A DNA stretch of 25,939 nt from contig JBDUDK010000050.1 of the NCBI GenBank assembly GCA_040002995.1, forward strand, positions 1-25,939, read 5' to 3'. How positions within the stretch are numbered: the stretch's first letter is position 1; each line of letters begins with the position of its first letter. Below are positions 7,919 through 15,647 of the stretch, one piece after another. This DNA comes from JBDUDK01 sp040002995. GTDB taxonomy: Bacteria > Actinomycetota > Acidimicrobiia > Acidimicrobiales > Ilumatobacteraceae. A program made the translations under genes and the position numbers. The notes under the pieces are model-generated. The model saw only the letters and a program-made list of their open reading frames with translations, did not search any database and was not told the origin of the DNA.

Positions 7919-8873
7919 CAACGGAAGGGGCGGGCACGGCCGCCACGATCGCCGTGATGACGTCGGCTGCTGGGATCCGGCGCACCCAGAGGTCACTCCG
8001 CAGCACCACGCGGTGCGCGAGAGCGGGGACGGCCAGCGCCTTGACATCGTCGGGTAGGACGAAGTCGCGGCCGGCGAGCATGGCCCGCACGCGCGTCAGT
8101 TTCATCAGGGCGAGGGTGCCGCGCGGGCTGGCGCCGACCTCGAGCTGCGGGTTCTGTCTGGTCGCATCGGCCAGCGCGACGATGTAACGGCCGACGGGCT
8201 CCGACACATGCACGGCCTCGATCGCCCGCTGCATCTCGATGAGGGTGGGCGCGTCGATGACCGGGCTGAGACTCACCTCGTCGGCCGCGCGCACGAGCCG
8301 GCGGTGCACCAGCTCCCATTCATCGTCGGCCGTGGGATAGCCGAGCGTGGCCCGGAGTACGAACCGATCGAGCTGCGCCTCGGGGAGCGGGTATGTGCCC
8401 TCGAACTCGATCGGGTTCTGCGTGGCGATGACAAGAAACGGCGGTGCGAGCGGCCGGGTGATGCCGTCGACGGTGACCTGGCGTTCCTGCATCGCCTCGA
8501 GCAGCGCCGACTGGGTCTTGGCGGGTGCTCGGTTGACCTCGTCGGCGAGGATGAGGTTGGCGAACAGTGGTCCCGGAAGGAACTTTGGTTCGTGAGTACG
8601 CGGATCGAAGAGGGTGCTGCCTGTGATGTCGGCGGGCAGCAGGTCGGGAGTGAACTGGATCCGGCGGAAGCCAAGGCTTGTCACCGCGGCGAGAGATCGG
8701 GCGAGCAGCGTCTTGGCCACGCCGGGATTGTCGTCAATGAGAACGTGACCATCGGCCAACAGTCCGGTGAGCACGAGTGTGACCGCGGCGCGCTTGCCGA
8801 CCACGGCGCGCTCGACCTCGTCGACGATGGTCGACGAGAGCCGTTCGGTGGTGGCCAGGTCCAGTGGGCTCAC
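7908..8873 (-). CDS. MoxR family AAA+ ATPase
   Basis: A 321-residue MoxR-type AAA+ ATPase. The P-loop DNPGVAKT is at 48-55 (the GVAKT form is usual in MoxR proteins), Walker B LILADE at 107-112, and the sensor-1 Asn in TQNP at about 153. The C-terminal lid domain is present, and the length fits the family. MoxR ATPases act as chaperone-like remodelling enzymes, generally with DUF58/vWA proteins encoded beside them, as here. The GTG at 8873 overlaps the stop of the preceding gene by 4 bp and gives the normal family N-terminus; the longer frame upstream would add a non-homologous Arg-rich leader. The cellular target is unknown. Confidence 0.93.
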   Translation of the reverse strand: MSPLDLATTERLSSTIVDEVERAVVGKRAAVTLVLTGLLADGHVLIDDNPGVAKTLLARSLAAVTSLGFRRIQFTPDLLPADITGSTLFDPRTHEPKFLPGPLFANLILADEVNRAPAKTQSALLEAMQERQVTVDGITRPLAPPFLVIATQNPIEFEGTYPLPEAQLDRFVLRATLGYPTADDEWELVHRRLVRAADEVSLSPVIDAPTLIEMQRAIEAVHVSEPVGRYIVALADATRQNPQLEVGASPRGTLALMKLTRVRAMLAGRDFVLPDDVKALAVPALAHRVVLRSDLWVRRIPAADVITAIVAAVPAPSVDDR

Positions 8874-9379
8874 AAGGCCTCCAGGGCGGTCAGGGCACGC
8901 GACAGTTCGGGCAGGGCGACGCCGGGTTTGGTCGGATCGTCGGCGCGAATGCGGGCGGGATCGATGAGTGCCCACAGATGGGGGCCGGCGAGGGCGGCGA
9001 CTGCGCCGGCATGCGCGGGATCACGAAGATCAAGCCCGTGACCGAGCTCGAGGCGAGCGGACGCCATCGCTCGGAGCCGGGGCACCAGTAGGCGGTCAAT
9101 GCTTGTCGCGGACGCCACCACGAGCCGCACCTCGAGCTCCGCCCGCTGGAGCTCGAGTGGAGTCAGCGACAGATCCCGCGCACGCGGCGCCCGATCAAAC
9201 GCCGATCTCGGCGGTAGCGGAACGCTTCGTCGCAGCCGGCCTACGAAATACGCTGCCAGGGTCGCCCCGAGCACAAGAAGCTCGATGCGGGCGATCACAC
9301 GCCCGTGGTCAGGCGTGACGACGAACGCGATCGCGGCCGCGAGCAAGCTGCCCACCGCGATGGTCCACACGACTCTCAC
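8870..9379 (-). CDS. Small membrane protein of MoxR-DUF58 operon
   Basis: A 169-residue protein with two N-terminal membrane helices (about residues 4-22 and 31-47) followed by a soluble, Arg/Leu/Ala-rich helical domain that should face the cytoplasm. I do not recognise a domain name, but proteins of this layout sit between DUF4129 and MoxR genes in other actinobacteria. The GTG start at 9379 overlaps the stop of the DUF4129-like gene, and its own stop overlaps the MoxR start; both overlaps are 4 bp. Its function is unknown and is probably structural within the membrane complex formed by this operon. Confidence 0.75.
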   Translation of the reverse strand: MRVVWTIAVGSLLAAAIAFVVTPDHGRVIARIELLVLGATLAAYFVGRLRRSVPLPPRSAFDRAPRARDLSLTPLELQRAELEVRLVVASATSIDRLLVPRLRAMASARLELGHGLDLRDPAHAGAVAALAGPHLWALIDPARIRADDPTKPGVALPELSRALTALEAL

Positions 9380-10251
9380 GATCGTGCGTGCTCGACGTGG
9401 GGAGCCAGGCCATCGCGCGCAACGCGAAACGCCTCGATGGCGACATCTTTGTGCACCGATGTGAGGACGTGGTCACTGAACCGTGCCTCGGAAAACAGCG
9501 ACGTCAAGCGGGCCATCGGTTCCTCTGCGACGTCGAGCTCAGCGAGCGCGCGTCCCAGATGTTCGTAAGGCGTTTCGGCATCGGCGCGAGCGAGACCACA
9601 CTCGGCCAGCCCGTCGAGGAGCCGTCGATAGGCCATCGTGATCGCCCGCCGCGGGTCGGGCTCGGCGAGGAGATCGTCGAGCGACGCGTCGAAGAGCGAT
9701 CGCGCCCGTTCGTGGTCGGGAAGAGGGGCCTCGCGCACGGCTCCTTTCGACGCGCGTGTACCGGCCACCAACAGCGCGCCAACGAGTACGCCGGCGGCGA
9801 GCGCGATCCACCACGGCGACGCGCCCGGCGACCGCTGCTGCGAGAGGCACGTCGTCCCGCAGTTGCTCGATTCGATCGTGGTCGTCTGAATGGGGGGACT
9901 GTCGTTGCGTTGCGCGGAACCCCTGCGGATGAACGGGGACGCCACCGCCACCGCGCCGATGAGGAACGCCGTGAGGAGGAGCATACGCCAGACGCTCCGC
10001 GGCGGTGGTGGTCGCTTCCTGCCGGCGCCTCGCACCCCGACCAGCGCAACAAACACCCCGAACAGAATCGTCAGGACGCAGATGCCGGCGAGTAGGTACA
10101 CGGCGGCCCGTCCGAGGCCATCGTCGTGCCGGCGATCCTGAAACAGCGACCCGCGACTTACAAGCGCCACGACCGCCACCAACGCGACACCGCCAAGCGC
10201 GAGGCGCCATGTTCGGCCTGGTCCGCCGTCGACTGGTCGCCGGGCGTCCAT
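9376..10251 (-). CDS. DUF4129-like membrane protein, first gene of MoxR operon
   Basis: A 291-residue protein with four membrane helices (about residues 16-32, 48-70, 85-101 and 146-165). A C-terminal cytoplasmic domain of about 120 residues resembles DUF4129: an Arg/Ala-rich helix with AYRRLLDGLAE, then TPYEHLGRAL. The loop between helices 3 and 4 holds two cysteines (SNCGTTCLS) that could pair outside the cell. DUF4129 is common in MoxR/DUF58 operons and in transglutaminase-like proteins, but its role is unknown. The ATG at 10251 is used; a GTG one codon earlier (10254) is possible. A TAGGTT box on the same strand at 10265-10260 suggests a leaderless start. It diverges from the FAD oxidoreductase 36 bp away. 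Confidence 0.8.
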   Translation of the reverse strand: MDARRPVDGGPGRTWRLALGGVALVAVVALVSRGSLFQDRRHDDGLGRAAVYLLAGICVLTILFGVFVALVGVRGAGRKRPPPPRSVWRMLLLTAFLIGAVAVASPFIRRGSAQRNDSPPIQTTTIESSNCGTTCLSQQRSPGASPWWIALAAGVLVGALLVAGTRASKGAVREAPLPDHERARSLFDASLDDLLAEPDPRRAITMAYRRLLDGLAECGLARADAETPYEHLGRALAELDVAEEPMARLTSLFSEARFSDHVLTSVHKDVAIEAFRVARDGLAPHVEHARS

Positions 10252-10259
10252 CACATGCG

Positions 10260-10281
10260 AACCTACCCCACTCGGTAGCCT
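10260..10281. promoter_or_regulatory. Back-to-back -10 boxes of divergent promoters
   Basis: On the minus strand TAGGTT (10265-10260) lies 8 nt before the ATG of the DUF4129-like gene. On the plus strand TAGCCT (10276-10281) lies 6 nt before the ATG of the FAD oxidoreductase. The intervening bases include the imperfect dyad CTACC...GGTAG. Both genes appear leaderless and would share a control region of under 40 bp. Confidence 0.42.
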
Positions 10282-10287
10282 GCCGCG

Positions 10288-11913
10288 ATGGGCGCGAACG
10301 ATTACGACGCGATCGTCATCGGTGGCGGTCACAACGGTCTAGTGAGCGCGGCCTACCTCGCGAAAGCAGGCAAACGCACCGTCGTGCTCGAGCGTCGTTC
10401 TGTGGTTGGCGGCGCGGCCGTCACCGAGCAGCCGTTCGGACCCGACTACAAGGTCACGATGCTGTCGTACGTCGTGAGCTTGCTAGCGCCCACGCTGCAA
10501 CGCGACCTCGACCTCGCGCGTCACGGCTATCGCGTCTATCCGCAGCATGGCTACTTCGTGCCGTATGTCGATGGTCGCTCTTTGCAACTCCCGTCCGATC
10601 CGGCACGAAGGCGCGCCGAGATCTCGAAATTCTCGTCCCGTGACGCCGACGCGATGGAACGGTTCGACGAATGGCTGCACGGGCTCGCCGATGTCCTCGG
10701 GCCGCTGCTGTCGTCGGTGCCTCCGAGCATCGGTTCGCTCCGCCCCCGCGACCTGCTCGCGCAGGGACGGCTGGCGTGGAAGTTGAAGGGTCTTGGTACG
10801 CGTGGTGTCGCCGACGTCACTCGGCTGTTCTCGATGTCGGTGGCCGATTTGCTCGACGATTTCTTCGAATCACCCCAGATGCTCGGCGTGATGTCGGTGT
10901 CGGGGGTCATCGGCACGTGGGCGGGCCCCCGATCACCCGGCACGGCCTTTGTGATGGCCCACCACAAGATTGGCGATGTGGGCGACGGGCAACTCGGATC
11001 GTGGGGTTTCCCCGAGGGCGGCATGGGCGGTCTCACACAGGCGATGGCCTCGGCCGCCCGTTCGCTCGGCGCGGAGATCCGCACAGACGCAAGCGTGGCG
11101 AAGGTCATCGTCGACAAAGGCCGCGTCGCCGGCGTCGCTCTTACCACCGGCGAAGAGCTACGCGCGCCCACCATCGTCACGACGGTTCACCCCAAGATCG
11201 TCTTCTTGCAGCTTCTCGACTGCGCCGACCTGCCGTCCGACTTTGTCGACGACATCGAGCGCTGGAACACGCGCTCGGGCACGGTGAAGGTGAACTTCGC
11301 GGTCGACCGGCTGCCCGAGTTCACGAGCAAACCCGGCTTCGATCCCGAAGTGCACGGCGGCACGATCGTGCTGGCCCGCTCGCTCGACGAGGTCGAGACT
11401 GCATTCCAGGACGCGGTCAAAGGTCGGGGCGCCGAGCGCCCGTTTGCCGACATCTGCATACCCTCGGTGTTCGACCCGACGCTCGCACCGCCAGGGCACC
11501 AAATCGTGTCGATGTTCACGCAGTGGGTACCGGCGGAATGGGCCGACAAGCCGATGCACGCGGAGCTCGAGGCTTATGCCGACCGCCTCGTGGCCGCGGT
11601 CGAGGAGGTGGCGCCCGGGTTCACCAACTCGATCCTGCACCGCAAGGTCGTGGGCCCCTACGAGATGGAGCACGAGTACGGCCTAATCGGTGGGAACATC
11701 TTCCACGGCGAACTGTCACCCAACCAGCTGTTCCACATGCGACCCGCGGCCGGCTATGCCGACTTCACCACGCCGATCGCCGGCCTCTACCAGGCAGGCT
11801 CGGCCACACACGGCGGTGGTGGGGTGACCGGTATTCCGGCGATGAACGCGGTGAAGCGCATCGCGCACGACGAGAAACACGCGCGCTGGCATCGGGTCGC
11901 TCGCCGCGCTTGA
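10288..11913 (+). CDS. PYROXD2/phytoene-desaturase-like FAD oxidoreductase
   Basis: A 541-residue flavoprotein of the phytoene desaturase (CrtI)/PYROXD2 superfamily. The N-terminal Rossmann fold binds FAD, with GGGHNG at 12-17 and the ribose-binding Glu at the end of VVLERR. The C-terminal signature HGGGGVTGIPAMNA (around 510-525) closes the FAD site. Bacterial relatives are common, and few have known substrates. With no carotenoid synthesis genes nearby, carotenoid desaturation is not supported, and a general dehydrogenase label is safer. The ATG start is supported by a TAGCCT -10 box 6 nt upstream. It converges with the peptidase gene ending at 11931. Confidence 0.9.
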   Translation: MGANDYDAIVIGGGHNGLVSAAYLAKAGKRTVVLERRSVVGGAAVTEQPFGPDYKVTMLSYVVSLLAPTLQRDLDLARHGYRVYPQHGYFVPYVDGRSLQLPSDPARRRAEISKFSSRDADAMERFDEWLHGLADVLGPLLSSVPPSIGSLRPRDLLAQGRLAWKLKGLGTRGVADVTRLFSMSVADLLDDFFESPQMLGVMSVSGVIGTWAGPRSPGTAFVMAHHKIGDVGDGQLGSWGFPEGGMGGLTQAMASAARSLGAEIRTDASVAKVIVDKGRVAGVALTTGEELRAPTIVTTVHPKIVFLQLLDCADLPSDFVDDIERWNTRSGTVKVNFAVDRLPEFTSKPGFDPEVHGGTIVLARSLDEVETAFQDAVKGRGAERPFADICIPSVFDPTLAPPGHQIVSMFTQWVPAEWADKPMHAELEAYADRLVAAVEEVAPGFTNSILHRKVVGPYEMEHEYGLIGGNIFHGELSPNQLFHMRPAAGYADFTTPIAGLYQAGSATHGGGGVTGIPAMNAVKRIAHDEKHARWHRVARRA

Positions 11914-11930
11914 CGCTTAGACGTACTCCG

Positions 11931-12974
11931 TCACGGCGTGTGGACGTCGAGACCGTGGGCCCGCAGGATCGTCACCGTTTCGTCAATCGGGAGCGCCAGC
12001 ATGGTGTGACCTAGGCGCCCGACCACGGTGGTGGCCATGAAGATCGAGTTGAGCGCGGCCTCTTCGGTCGCGTCGACCACCGCGGCGAACAACTCGCTCA
12101 CGGCCGCGTTGACGAGCGCCGGGGCGTCGACCGAAGTTGCGTCGAAAGGAATCCGACGGCCGGTGGTGAAGGCAATGAAGATCTCGCCGCTCCCGTGTGA
12201 AGCGAACGACCCGGTCCGCGCGAGGCCAAGGCCGGCGCGGCGGGCGAGTCGTTGACAGGCCAGGGCATCGAGCGGCGCGTCAGTGGCCACGATCACGATC
12301 GATGAGCCCGCATCCGACGGCGTTTCCGAGCGCCCCGGGGCCAGTAGGCGTCCGACCCCAACCCCGCCGATCGTGAGCCGCTCCTGGCTGCCGTAATTCG
12401 TCATCGCCAGCACCCCGACCGTGTAGCCGCCCGGCGTGCGACGAGACGATGTGCCGATGCCGCCCTTGAACCCGAGACAACTCATGCCGGTGCCGGCACC
12501 CACACATCCCTCGGTCACCTTGGTATTCGCGGCGTCGAACGCCAAAGCGACGTGGTCACGCGTGATGGCCACCGGCAGTGGCGACGAGAGAAAGGAGTCG
12601 TCGCATTCGGCGACGACGGGAATCACGACGTCGTCGGGCACCGCGCACAGCTCGACAGCGGCGTCGTAGATCCGTCCGACCGCGTGGGTTGATCCCAGGA
12701 AGATCGGGGTTTCGATCAGTCCCCATTCGTGCATCCCGATGAAGCCGGTGCACTCACCCGCGCCGTTCAAGACCGCGCCGCCGGCGGTCACGAAACTCAG
12801 CAGCGGCGACTCCGCGGGGTGAATGACCGTGACACCGGTGCGGGCCACGAACGGCTCGTCGCGCCAAACGGTCGTGTGCCCGACGCGTACCCCGGCGACG
12901 TCGGTGATGGCGTTGCCGGCTCCCGTCGGTAGCGGCCCGACAGCGAGACCGATGTCACGAACGCGGCACGGCAT
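11931..12974 (-). CDS. P1 family peptidase (DmpA-type aminopeptidase/amidohydrolase)
   Basis: A 347-residue protein of the DmpA/BapA family (peptidase family S58), N-terminal-nucleophile-like hydrolases that cleave N-terminal residues, amides or beta-peptides. The precursor cleaves itself before a serine that becomes the nucleophile; here the match is Gly223-Ser224 in DAGSSIVIVATDAPL. Other hallmarks are GAGTGMSCLGFKGGIGTSSR (159-178) and the N-terminal TDVAGVRVGH. The ATG at 12974 gives the normal family N-terminus; earlier in-frame codons overlap the divergent gene. No Shine-Dalgarno precedes this ATG, but TACCGT lies 8 nt upstream inside a perfect 9-bp dyad. A role in amino-acid amide or acetylated-amine catabolism with the divergent deacetylase cassette is inference. 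No signal peptide is visible, so it is probably cytoplasmic. Confidence 0.9.
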   Translation of the reverse strand: MPCRVRDIGLAVGPLPTGAGNAITDVAGVRVGHTTVWRDEPFVARTGVTVIHPAESPLLSFVTAGGAVLNGAGECTGFIGMHEWGLIETPIFLGSTHAVGRIYDAAVELCAVPDDVVIPVVAECDDSFLSSPLPVAITRDHVALAFDAANTKVTEGCVGAGTGMSCLGFKGGIGTSSRRTPGGYTVGVLAMTNYGSQERLTIGGVGVGRLLAPGRSETPSDAGSSIVIVATDAPLDALACQRLARRAGLGLARTGSFASHGSGEIFIAFTTGRRIPFDATSVDAPALVNAAVSELFAAVVDATEEAALNSIFMATTVVGRLGHTMLALPIDETVTILRAHGLDVHTP

Positions 12975-12975
12975 G

Positions 12976-13000
12976 ACGCCCGACGGTAGTGGTCGGGCGT
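12976..13000. promoter_or_regulatory. Perfect 9-bp dyad between divergent starts, candidate operator
   Basis: ACGCCCGAC (12976-12984) and GTCGGGCGT (12992-13000) are perfect inverted repeats with a 7-bp centre. On the minus strand the -10-like TACCGT (12988-12983) falls in the centre of the dyad, 8 nt before the peptidase ATG. On the plus strand the dyad ends just before GGAAGG, the likely ribosome-binding site of the deacetylase gene. A protein bound here could control both directions; an RNA hairpin is the alternative. Confidence 0.5.
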
Positions 13001-13017
13001 GGAAGGCTGATTCGACC

Positions 13018-14061
13018 ATGTTCGCCGTATGGAGCGACGACTGTGAGCGCCACGAGCCCGCAGGTGAGGTGTGGCTCGGGGTGTGGACGCCAGGTACCGA
13101 AGTGGCGCAGCGCGCGGTCGAGGTCCGCGACGCGATGGCCGCGCACGGACACAAGCTGGTGACCGCGCCCGATAGGGGTCTTGCTCCAATGCTCGCGATA
13201 CACGACGAGCGCTTCGTCGCGTACCTGTCGACTATCTGGCACCGATGGATCGAGGCGGGACTCGACCGTGGACAACCAGCGGGCGGTCGTGTCGTGCCCT
13301 ATCACTTCCCGTTGCGCCAGGCGGTGCCGGTACTGCGAGACAACGTTGCCGTCCACGCCGAGCCCGGTCGCTGGTGTATCGACACGATGACGTTGATCGG
13401 CCCAGGAACATGGGAGGCGGCGCGCGCCGCGACATGGTGCGCGGCCGAGGCGGCCGATCTCGTGACGGGAGGCGAACGCCACGTGTTCGCGGTCACCCGA
13501 CCTCCCGGTCATCACGCTGGTCGCGACTTCTACGGCGGCTCGTGCTATCTGAACAATGCCGCGGTGGCCTGCGAGCGGCTGATCGCGGGCGGGGCCCGTC
13601 GAGTGGCGATCATCGACCTCGACGCTCACCATCCCAACGGGACACAGGCGATCTTCTGGGACCGCGCCGATGTCCTTGTCGCGAGTACCCATATCGACCC
13701 GGGTGCCGGGTGGTTCCCTCACTGGGTCGGTCACGCCGACGAGCACGGGCCCCACGCCACGAACCTCAACGTGGTGCTCGCCCCGGGGACCGCCGACGGG
13801 GAGTGGCTGGCCGCGGTGGATTTCCTGGTCGCCGCTGTCCGGCGCTTCGGACCAGACGCGCTGGTGCTCTCGTTGGGTGTCGATGCCGCGGCGGACGATC
13901 CCGAAAGCCCTCTACAGGTGACTGCGGCGGGCTATCAGGAGGCCGGCGCGAAGCTGTCGCGGGTCGCGCCTACCGTGGTCGTCTTGGAGGGCGGCTATGT
14001 CCTCCCGACGCTCGGTTCGTTCGTGGCGGCCACCCTCGTGGGCCTCGAAGGGGGAGAGTGA
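13018..14061 (+). CDS. Acetylpolyamine amidohydrolase-like deacetylase (HDAC family)
   Basis: A 347-residue zinc deacetylase of the histone-deacetylase superfamily, close in length and motif spacing to acetylpolyamine amidohydrolase, which frees polyamines from their acetyl forms. The catalytic pair His165-His166 is in RPPGHH, zinc ligands Asp202 and His204 are in IDLDAHHPNGTQ, the third ligand is probably Asp289 (LGVDA), and the transition-state Tyr327 is in EGGY. The ATG at 13018 is preceded by GGAAGG (13001-13006). An upstream extension of the frame would run antisense through the peptidase start and is rejected. The aldehyde dehydrogenase starts 1 bp after its stop, so the two are one operon. 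Acetylpolyamine is the favoured substrate; other acetylated amines cannot be excluded. Confidence 0.9.
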   Translation: MFAVWSDDCERHEPAGEVWLGVWTPGTEVAQRAVEVRDAMAAHGHKLVTAPDRGLAPMLAIHDERFVAYLSTIWHRWIEAGLDRGQPAGGRVVPYHFPLRQAVPVLRDNVAVHAEPGRWCIDTMTLIGPGTWEAARAATWCAAEAADLVTGGERHVFAVTRPPGHHAGRDFYGGSCYLNNAAVACERLIAGGARRVAIIDLDAHHPNGTQAIFWDRADVLVASTHIDPGAGWFPHWVGHADEHGPHATNLNVVLAPGTADGEWLAAVDFLVAAVRRFGPDALVLSLGVDAAADDPESPLQVTAAGYQEAGAKLSRVAPTVVVLEGGYVLPTLGSFVAATLVGLEGGE

Positions 14062-14062
14062 C

Positions 14063-15622
14063 ATGACGGGGTTCCGGGTCACGTACGCCACGCTCAGTGC
14101 CGACGACGACGAGTTGCACGCCGCGTTCGATAAGGGCATCGACATCGCGCGGGGTTGGCTCGACCTGAACATCGATCCCGTGGTCTCCGGTGTTTCCCGC
14201 CCCGCCACCGAGGCCACGGTGGTCGTGTCGCCCAACGATCACGACATCGTGATCGCGAACGTCGGTGAGGCGTCACCGATCGATGTCGACGATGCGGTCA
14301 CCGAAGCCGACCGTGCGTTCGCCGGATGGTCGCGGCGGCCGTGGGCGGAACGCGTGGCCGTGCTCGATCTGTCCGCCGACCTGATCAGCGCCCATCGCAA
14401 CGAGCTGTCGGCGCTCGTCAGTCTCGAGGTCGGCAAGAACCGATTGGAAGCGCTCGGCGACGTCGAAGAGACGGCCGACCTGATCCGGTACTACACGCAC
14501 CAAGTGGCCAGTCACGACGGGTTCGTCACCCCGATGGGACGTCTGAACCCCGCGGAGGCCACCGTCGACGTCTTGCGGCCGTACGGCGTTTGGGGCGTGA
14601 TCGCGCCGTTCAACTTCCCGGCGGCGCTGGCCATCGCACCCGTGAGCGCGGCGCTGGTGGCTGGGAACACCGTCGTCCTCAAGCCCTCGCTGGCCGGAAC
14701 CCTTACAGGGCTGAAGCTCGTTGCGCTTCTCCACGAGGCCGGCGTGCCCGTCGACGCGCTGCAGGTGGTCACCGGAGGCGACGACGTGGGCCGGGCACTG
14801 GTCGCGCATCCCGGCCTCGACGGCCTCACGTTCACGGGAAGCTACGAGGCGGGCATGGCGATCGGCCGCGCCTTCTCAGGTCCGTATCCCCGCCCATTCA
14901 TCTGCGAGATGGGCGGGAAGAACCCGGCGATCGTGATGAGCAGTGCCGACGTCGACATCGCCGCCACGGGCGTGATGCGGTCCGCGTTCGGTCTGTCGGG
15001 GCAGAAGTGCTCGGCCTGCTCCCGTGTCTATGTCGAGCACGCCGCGTACTCCGATTTTCTGGCGGCGCTCGCGTCGAAGACGGCGGGGCTCGCGGTTGGC
15101 AATCCGATCGAACGCGGTGTCTACATGGGCCCTGTCATCGACCACCATGCGGCGGCGCGCTACGACCTCGCGGTAGCCGAGGCGCGCGCGGGTGGACGGG
15201 TGTTGTTTGGTGGTGAGCGCCTCACCGAGGGTGCCTTGGCGCGCGGCAACTACGTCGCGCCGACCGCGGTCGAGGTGCCGAGCGACAGTTGGTTGTGGAA
15301 TGCCGAGTTGTTCGTGCCGTTCGTCGCGGTCGCGCCGGTCGACTCGCTCGACGAGGCGTTGGCGTGCGCGAACGACACCGTTCTTGGCCTCACCGCGGGC
15401 TTCTTCTCCAACGACGAAGCTGAAATCGAGACGTTCCTCGATCGCATCCAGGCCGGCGTGGTCTACGTGAACCGCAGTGCGGGAGCGACAACGGGCGCGT
15501 GGCCGGGCGTGCAACCGTTCGGTGGGTGGAAAGGCTCGGGATCCGGAGGCAAGGCCGGCGGCGGTCCGTACTACGTGCAGCAGTATTTGCGCGAGCAGAG
15601 CCGGTCGGTCGTCGCGCTCTGA
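14063..15622 (+). CDS. Aldehyde dehydrogenase, P5C-dehydrogenase-like
   Basis: A 519-residue NAD(P)-dependent aldehyde dehydrogenase. Catalytic Cys316 is in SGQKC, general-base Glu282 in CEMGGKNP, and the oxyanion Asn184 in PFNFP. The C-terminal NRSAGATTGAWPGVQPFGG segment and the following Gly-rich run resemble L-glutamate-gamma-semialdehyde (1-pyrroline-5-carboxylate) dehydrogenases of the RocA type. With a deacetylase before it and a class III aminotransferase after it, it should oxidise the aldehyde made by transamination. That would be 4-aminobutanal if the substrate is putrescine, or glutamate semialdehyde if it is ornithine. The ATG follows GGGGAGAG at good spacing. The gene is intact with full family length. 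Confidence 0.9.
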   Translation: MTGFRVTYATLSADDDELHAAFDKGIDIARGWLDLNIDPVVSGVSRPATEATVVVSPNDHDIVIANVGEASPIDVDDAVTEADRAFAGWSRRPWAERVAVLDLSADLISAHRNELSALVSLEVGKNRLEALGDVEETADLIRYYTHQVASHDGFVTPMGRLNPAEATVDVLRPYGVWGVIAPFNFPAALAIAPVSAALVAGNTVVLKPSLAGTLTGLKLVALLHEAGVPVDALQVVTGGDDVGRALVAHPGLDGLTFTGSYEAGMAIGRAFSGPYPRPFICEMGGKNPAIVMSSADVDIAATGVMRSAFGLSGQKCSACSRVYVEHAAYSDFLAALASKTAGLAVGNPIERGVYMGPVIDHHAAARYDLAVAEARAGGRVLFGGERLTEGALARGNYVAPTAVEVPSDSWLWNAELFVPFVAVAPVDSLDEALACANDTVLGLTAGFFSNDEAEIETFLDRIQAGVVYVNRSAGATTGAWPGVQPFGGWKGSGSGGKAGGGPYYVQQYLREQSRSVVAL

Positions 15623-15633
15623 GACGTCACCGG

Positions 15634-15639
15634 TAACCT
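15634..15639 (+). promoter_or_regulatory. Putative internal -10 box before aminotransferase
   Basis: TAACCT lies 8 nt before the GTG at 15648, in the 25-bp gap after the aldehyde dehydrogenase stop, with no Shine-Dalgarno sequence. It may give the aminotransferase its own leaderless transcript in addition to read-through. Confidence 0.35.
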
Positions 15640-15647
15640 CGGTTGTC

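Noticed and set aside
10288..11913. Carotenoid (phytoene) desaturase function
   Set aside because: The superfamily match is clear, but no carotenoid genes are nearby and the PYROXD2-like branch is mostly not carotenoid-related.
13018..14061. Histone deacetylase-type protein deacetylase or acetoin-utilisation protein
   Set aside because: Length, motif spacing and neighbours fit acetylpolyamine amidohydrolase better. No acetoin genes are present.
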